A stretch of DNA of 15,752 nt, taken from the NCBI GenBank assembly GCA_021156245.1, contig JAJNBO010000009.1, positions 963 through 16,714 of the forward strand, written 5' to 3'. Under the pieces are notes generated by a model. The model had not been told where the DNA came from. It saw nothing but the letters and a program-made list of their open reading frames with translations, and ran no database searches. Positions 7,477 through 15,752 of this stretch are shown one piece after another. The stretch comes from Ramlibacter sp. (GTDB taxonomy: Bacteria > Pseudomonadota > Gammaproteobacteria > Burkholderiales > Burkholderiaceae_C). Position numbers and translations under genes: made by a program. Each line of letters opens with the position of its first letter. The first letter of the stretch is position 1.

Positions 7477-8232
7477 TCAGAGAAGAGGACGGAGCTCGCG
7501 GGCTGCATCCTGCAGCAGGGGAAGGAGCTCTGCCTGGACCATGCGCGGCTCCAGGCGGTGCCGGGTGGTCACGACGTTGAGCGCCGCGACCACCTGCCCG
7601 TCCGGGTCGCGCAGGGGGACGGCGGCGGCGTGCACGCCGAGCTCGTGTTCCTCGTCCGCGATGCAGAAGTCCGCCGCGCGGACCTGTTCGATCAGCGCGC
7701 GAAAGCCGCGGCTGTCCACCATCGTGTGCGAGGTCAGGCGCGCCAGCTCGCGTCCCTTCATCCACGTGTTGAAGTCGCGCCTGGGCTTGGCGGCCAGCAG
7801 CACCCGGCCCGTGGACGTGGCATGCGCCGGCATCCGGGCCCCGAGGTGCAGCCCGTAGGCCATCAGGGCCGAACCGCTGCGCGCGACGATCACCACGTGG
7901 TCGCCATCCAGCACCACGGCGGAGAACGAGTGACCGGTCTGTCCGGCAAGCCGGTTGAGGGTGGGCTGGATGAGGCGCGGCAGGCGGGAAGACGCCAGGT
8001 AGCTGCCCGAGAACCGCAGCACCTTGGGCGCCAGCCAGAACCAGCTGCCGTCCGTGTCCAGGTAGCCCAGGTGCGCGAGCGTGAGCAGGTGTCGGCGGGC
8101 GGCCGCGCGCGTGAGCCCGGCGCGCTCGGCCGCCAAGGTCGCGTTCAGGCGCTGGCGCTGCGTGTCGAAGCTTTCCAGCACGGCCATTCCCTTGGCCATG
8201 CCGGCGATGAGATCCGCGGGAGCGATGGGCAT
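7477..8232 (-). CDS. IclR-family transcriptional regulator, PobR/PcaR-like
   Basis: The 251-residue protein has an N-terminal winged helix-turn-helix (about residues 28-57, LNATLAAERAGLTRAAARRHLLTLAHLGYL region) and a C-terminal IclR effector domain. HATSTGRVLLA and DEEHELGVHAAAVPLRD match the usual effector-domain motifs. It is divergent from pobA, the classic arrangement for regulators of 4-hydroxybenzoate or beta-ketoadipate catabolism (PcaR/PcaU/PobR branch of IclR). I infer that it controls pobA in response to 4-hydroxybenzoate. I chose the ATG at 8232; the frame stays open to 8346, but that extension would run across the putative operators and has no homology. The first palindrome begins only 14 bases upstream of this ATG, which suggests autoregulation. 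A weak GGA precedes the start. Confidence 0.88.
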   Translation of the reverse strand: MPIAPADLIAGMAKGMAVLESFDTQRQRLNATLAAERAGLTRAAARRHLLTLAHLGYLDTDGSWFWLAPKVLRFSGSYLASSRLPRLIQPTLNRLAGQTGHSFSAVVLDGDHVVIVARSGSALMAYGLHLGARMPAHATSTGRVLLAAKPRRDFNTWMKGRELARLTSHTMVDSRGFRALIEQVRAADFCIADEEHELGVHAAAVPLRDPDGQVVAALNVVTTRHRLEPRMVQAELLPLLQDAARELRPLL

Positions 8233-8245
8233 GCGTTTCCGTCTT

Positions 8246-10498
<2,253 letters not shown>

Positions 10499-10613
10499 TG
10501 TTGTCTCCTAAAGATGGAGGCCGGAAGTCCCGGCCGCGAAGGCAGCGTAGCGGCGAGCGCACCGTGCGGCATCGGGATGTACCCCAGCCGCGCCTCTGCT
10601 AGCCTAGCCTTCC

Positions 10614-11537
10614 ATGACGAGAGCCTTCACGCCGCTGCATGGACTGCGCATCCTGAGCCTCGCGCTCAACCTCCCCGGACCCGCGGCGCTGATGCGCTGC
10701 CGCCGCATGGGCGCGACCTGTACCAAGGTCGAGCCTCCCTCTGGCGACCCCATGGGCCACTACAACCCGGCCGCCTACGCGGAACTGCACGAAGGCGTCA
10801 CGGTGCTGCAGGCCGACCTGAAGTCGCCCGAGGGGCAGGCAGCCGTTCACCGGGCCCTTTTCAAGACTGACGTGCTGCTGACGTCGTTCCGGCCGTCCGC
10901 GCTGCGCAAGCTCGGCCTGGAGTGGAAAGAACTACATGCCCGCTATCCGGCGCTGAGCCAGGTGGCCATCGTCGGTGCACCGGGCGCGCGTGCCGAGGAG
11001 CCGGGCCACGACCTGACCTACCTGGCGGACAACGGCCTGGTGCCGGGGCTCGAACTGCCGGCCACGCTGTACGCTGACATGTCGGGTTCGCTGATGGCGT
11101 CGGAGGCCGTGCTGCAGGCGGCGCTGCGCAAGCACGAGCGCTATGCGGGCAGCGGCGATCCGCATCCGGAAGGCGTGTATCTGGAGGTCGCACTCTCCGA
11201 TGCCGCAGCGTACCTGGCGTTGCCGCGGCGCTGGGGGCTCACGCACCCGAGCGGGTCGGTCGGTGGCGCGCATGCCGGGTACCGGGTGTACCCGTGCGCC
11301 GATGGGCGCGTTGCAGTGGCCGCGCTCGAACCGCATTTCGCCGCGGCCTTGTGCGAGGCGGCAGGCGTCGCGGTGACGGACATGAAGGCGATGTTCGCGA
11401 AGGGGACGCATGCGGCAGTTGCCGCGTTCTTCGCGTCGCAAACGCGCGAGCAACTGGATCGGCTGGCGGCGGAGAAGGACCTGCCGATCCACACGATGGC
11501 AGACGAAAGCCCTGGATCCCCGCCTGCGCGGGGATGA
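10614..11537 (+). CDS. CaiB/BaiF-type CoA transferase or acyl-CoA racemase family protein, C-terminus altered by a repeat
   Basis: The 307-residue protein belongs to family III CoA transferases, which also includes alpha-methylacyl-CoA racemase. The N-terminus [19 protein letters not shown] and [11 protein letters not shown] are typical. [11 protein letters not shown] supplies His132 and Asp133, and [12 protein letters not shown] supplies Asp155. This His/Asp pair matches the catalytic residues of alpha-methylacyl-CoA racemase (His126/Asp156), so racemase chemistry is possible; substrate and reaction remain open. The length is short compared with about 360-400 residues for most of the family, but matches a shorter proteobacterial group. 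No clear ribosome site precedes the ATG at 10614. The last nine or so residues (SPGSPPARG) and the TGA stop are encoded by a REP-like hairpin, so the original C-terminus was probably replaced. The gene is divergent from the Bug gene. Confidence 0.85.
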   Translation: MTRAFTPLHGLRILSLALNLPGPAALMRCRRMGATCTKVEPPSGDPMGHYNPAAYAELHEGVTVLQADLKSPEGQAAVHRALFKTDVLLTSFRPSALRKLGLEWKELHARYPALSQVAIVGAPGARAEEPGHDLTYLADNGLVPGLELPATLYADMSGSLMASEAVLQAALRKHERYAGSGDPHPEGVYLEVALSDAAAYLALPRRWGLTHPSGSVGGAHAGYRVYPCADGRVAVAALEPHFAAALCEAAGVAVTDMKAMFAKGTHAAVAAFFASQTREQLDRLAAEKDLPIHTMADESPGSPPARG

Positions 11538-11540
11538 CGG
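11511..11540. repeat. REP-like hairpin repeat at the end of the CoA transferase gene
   Basis: The core 11516-11535 is a perfect 8-bp stem, ATCCCCGC / GCGGGGAT, with loop CTGC, flanked by CCTGG and GACGG. This matches a widespread family of short palindromic intergenic elements that I recall from proteobacterial genomes. Here it overlaps coding sequence and provides the stop TGA (11535-11537). It sits between two convergent genes, with only four bases from that stop to the ygiQ stop, so it may also act as a two-way transcription barrier. No T-tract follows on either side. Only one copy is in the window. Confidence 0.7.
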
Positions 11541-11541
11541 A

Positions 11542-13761
<2,220 letters not shown>

Positions 13762-13781
13762 GCGGTTTTCGGGGGAACCGC
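13762..13781 (-). promoter_or_regulatory. Hairpin directly against the ygiQ start codon
   Basis: In the ygiQ transcript, GCGGTT (13781-13776) can pair with AACCGC (13767-13762) around an eight-base loop, and the ATG follows with no gap. No Shine-Dalgarno sequence is visible in this stretch. Such a fold could limit ribosome access, or indicate that translation begins at the in-frame ATG at 13785. This is inference from sequence only. Confidence 0.35.
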
Positions 13782-13928
13782 GCATTTTAGGTGGGGCACC
13801 GTTCCGGGCGTCCAGCAAGGCTATTCCTTTCGGGTGAGCCATGCCGTTTCCGTAGGCACAAGCGCCACACACATCTTGCAACAAATAGGCAGGGCTGGCA
13901 TCCTGAAAGCTCAACCGTGGGGAGGCCC

Positions 13929-15557
13929 ATGCGCAACCTGAAAGTGGTCGTCCGACTGGCCGGGGCATTCATCGTGCTGCTGGTGCTCTCCCTGGCCAAC
14001 ATGGCCGTGGCCTTCCATGGCCTGCGGGAGATCGAGCGCCACGCCAGCGAGCTCGAGCGCAACAACGTCGCCTTGCTGAACGCAGCTGCGACCATGCGGG
14101 CCGCACAGCTCACCGAAGCCGTCGCGATCCGCGATTTCGTGGGCCAGACCGACTCCGATCGCCAGGCCCTCGCCTTCAAGGCACTGCAGGGCGGCGAGAA
14201 GGCTTATGCGGAAGCCGCCGCGACGCTGCTGCGGCTGGCCGAAGGCGAGCAGGCGGACCGCCGCATCCGCGAGCTCGCCCGGAAACTGAAGGGCGCCCAT
14301 GCGCCCATCTCGGCCAAGCTGCGCGAGGCCATGGAGCTGTCGGACCAGGCCGAGTACGCCCCCGCCCAGGCCATCGTCTACAACGAGGTTCGGCCGTTGC
14401 AGGCCGCGATCGGGGCGGACCTCGAGGCGCTCGTGCAGATCACCACCGCGCTGGCCGGCGAGCGGGCGGAGGCCGGCCGGCAGCAGGCCGCGGCGACCGA
14501 AACCCGGATCATCCTCTTCATCGTGTTCGGCATCGCGCTCGGCGTCGTGGCCACGTGGATCATCACCCGCGGGATCGTGCGGCCGCTGCATTTCGCGGCC
14601 CGCACGGCCGAGGGGGTTGCGGACGGCGACCTCCGGCAGACCATCACGCGCACGTCGCGCGACGAGACGGGGCGCGTGCTCATGGCGCTCGGAAGGATGC
14701 AGGCACGCCTGAACACGCTGGTGAGGTCCATCCGCGACAGCGCCGCCGCGGTCGGCAGCGCGTCCGATCGCATCTCGGCGGGCAACACCGAACTCGCCGC
14801 GCGCACCGAGCAGCAGGCGGCGTCGCTTGAGGAAACCGCGGCCAGCGTCGAGGAGCTGACCGCCATCGTCAAGCAGAACAGCGACAGCGCGGGCAAGGCC
14901 AGCACCCTCGCGCACGAAGCCTCCAGCCTGGCGCAGGACAGCGGCCAGAAGGTGGAGGGCGTGGTCCGCACCATGGAGGGCATCCACCAGTCGTCCCGCA
15001 AGGTGGCCGACATCGTGGGCGTCATCGACGAGATCGCGTTCAAGACCAACCTGCTGGCGCTGAACGCGGCAGTGGAGGCCGCCCGCGCCGGCGAACACGG
15101 GCGCGGCTTCGCGGTGGTCGCAGCCGAAGTGCGGCTGCTGGCGCAGCGCAGTGCCGAAGCCTCGAAGGACATCAAGCAGCTGGTCGGCGCCGCCGTGGAC
15201 CAGGCGCGGCAAGGCAGCCAGGCAGCGACCCAGGCGGGGGAATCCATGGCGAGGGTGGTCGCGGTGGCCCACGAAGTCGCGCAGCTGGTGTCAGACATCG
15301 CGACGGCCAGCAACGAACAACGCGCCGGCATCGAGCAGGTCAACGCCACGATCTCGCAGATGGATTCGGCCACCCAGAGCAACGCTGCGCTGGTGCAGGA
15401 AATCAACCTCACCATCGAGTCGCTGCTGGCCCAGGCGGGCGAACTCATGGCAGCCACCACCCGCTTCCGGCTCGACGAAGAGGAAACGCGCGCCGTCGGC
15501 GACACGGCGTTGGCGGAGATGCCGGCGCTGCAGCCGCTGGCCTGGCAAGGCGGCTAG
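13929..15557 (+). CDS. Methyl-accepting chemotaxis protein
   Basis: This membrane receptor senses a periplasmic signal and controls the CheA kinase. The 542 residues show helix TM1 (about 8-28), a periplasmic domain (about 29-193, helical, like a four-helix-bundle sensor), TM2 (194-213) and HAMP (214-266). A cytoplasmic signalling domain follows, whose tip reads [22 protein letters not shown], then [19 protein letters not shown] probable methylation segment is [14 protein letters not shown] (298-311). The C-terminus has no NWETF-type pentapeptide for CheR docking. The ATG at 13929 has GGAGG (13921-13925) three bases before it; the frame is open to 13791 but that part has no homology. No che genes are adjacent, so it is an orphan receptor with unknown ligand. 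Its stop overlaps the convergent small gene in CTAG. Confidence 0.95.
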   Translation: MRNLKVVVRLAGAFIVLLVLSLANMAVAFHGLREIERHASELERNNVALLNAAATMRAAQLTEAVAIRDFVGQTDSDRQALAFKALQGGEKAYAEAAATLLRLAEGEQADRRIRELARKLKGAHAPISAKLREAMELSDQAEYAPAQAIVYNEVRPLQAAIGADLEALVQITTALAGERAEAGRQQAAATETRIILFIVFGIALGVVATWIITRGIVRPLHFAARTAEGVADGDLRQTITRTSRDETGRVLMALGRMQARLNTLVRSIRDSAAAVGSASDRISAGNTELAARTEQQAASLEETAASVEELTAIVKQNSDSAGKASTLAHEASSLAQDSGQKVEGVVRTMEGIHQSSRKVADIVGVIDEIAFKTNLLALNAAVEAARAGEHGRGFAVVAAEVRLLAQRSAEASKDIKQLVGAAVDQARQGSQAATQAGESMARVVAVAHEVAQLVSDIATASNEQRAGIEQVNATISQMDSATQSNAALVQEINLTIESLLAQAGELMAATTRFRLDEEETRAVGDTALAEMPALQPLAWQGG

Positions 15558-15742
15558 CGGCGTTCCTCCTGCAGCCGCTGTTGCGAGCGGGCGATGAGTT
15601 CGAGGACCGGGCCCGCTTCCTCGCTGCGCGCCATCAGCGCCAGGCAGACCATCGACAGCAGCAGCTCACTGCGTTCCGGCCCCACCGCGCCCAAGGCGCG
15701 GCACAACGCCGTGTAGGCGCCATCCAGTTCCGCTTCGTTCAT
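15554..15742 (-). CDS. Small protein of unknown function, possibly DUF2783-like, start uncertain
   Basis: The visible frame gives 62 residues from the ATG at 15742; no in-frame stop lies between that ATG and the window edge at 15752, so the true start may be farther right. The protein looks helical and non-membrane: [17 protein letters not shown], then [15 protein letters not shown], then [18 protein letters not shown]. The pattern of Asp-x-x-Tyr-x-x-Leu followed by a Leu-rich helix and an ending near VLELI reminds me of DUF2783 proteins (about 60 residues), but this is pattern memory, not an alignment. Codon use is GC-rich and in keeping with the neighbours. It overlaps the end of the chemotaxis receptor by four bases. 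No function is proposed. Confidence 0.6.
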   Translation of the reverse strand: MNEAELDGAYTALCRALGAVGPERSELLLSMVCLALMARSEEAGPVLELIARSQQRLQEERR

Positions 15743-15752
15743 GGCCGCAATC

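Noticed and set aside
13876..13904. Promoter for the chemotaxis receptor (TTGCAA followed by CATCCT at 17 nt)
   Set aside because: The -10 match is too weak, and no sigma-28 flagellar promoter pattern was found either.
13911..15272. Minus-strand open frames of 453 and 375 codons opposite the chemotaxis receptor
   Set aside because: Both lie over an unmistakable receptor gene and carry no domain.

Overview
The window is GC-rich, densely packed chromosomal DNA. Its gene content (Bug/TctC periplasmic binding protein, PobA with a divergent IclR-family regulator, sbp-cysTWA, bifunctional-type ArgA, YgiQ) points to a Betaproteobacterium of the Burkholderiales, most likely Comamonadaceae (Ramlibacter/Variovorax-like). 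That placement is an inference from gene families and protein style, not from a database search. No rRNA, tRNA, CRISPR array, transposase, integrase or plasmid/phage gene was seen.

Layout. (1) Positions 1-2252, plus strand: the 3' part of argA (arginine biosynthesis), then an erythromycin-esterase-family hydrolase. (2) Positions 2253-7377, minus strand: a tight run of six genes, read from right to left as 1-Cys peroxiredoxin, sbp, cysT, cysW, cysA, dsbB. Spacing is 6 nt, -4, +2, -4 and 34 nt, so one transcript is likely. It joins sulfate import, the entry to cysteine and thiol synthesis, with a thiol peroxidase and the membrane oxidase of the periplasmic disulfide system. (3) Positions 7477-9527: an IclR/PobR-like regulator (minus) divergent from pobA (plus), which makes protocatechuate from 4-hydroxybenzoate. 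The 116-nt gap holds two near-identical 17-bp palindromes 20 bp apart, which look like operators. (4) Positions 9524-11537: a Bug/TctC solute-binding protein (minus) divergent from a CaiB/racemase-type CoA transferase (plus). The last codons and stop of the CoA transferase lie inside a REP-like hairpin. (5) Positions 11542-15742: the radical-SAM protein YgiQ (minus), a methyl-accepting chemotaxis protein (plus), and a small 62-aa gene of unknown function (minus) that may continue off the right edge.

All four tail-to-tail gene junctions are extremely tight (-4, 0, +4 and -4 nt). Two of them share the four bases CTAG as both stop codons. Every stretch without a gene is under 170 nt. I see no clearly new multi-gene system. 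The observations most worth following are the redox/sulfate operon, the twin operators at pobA, the repeat-supplied stop codon, and the uncharacterised small gene at the right edge.
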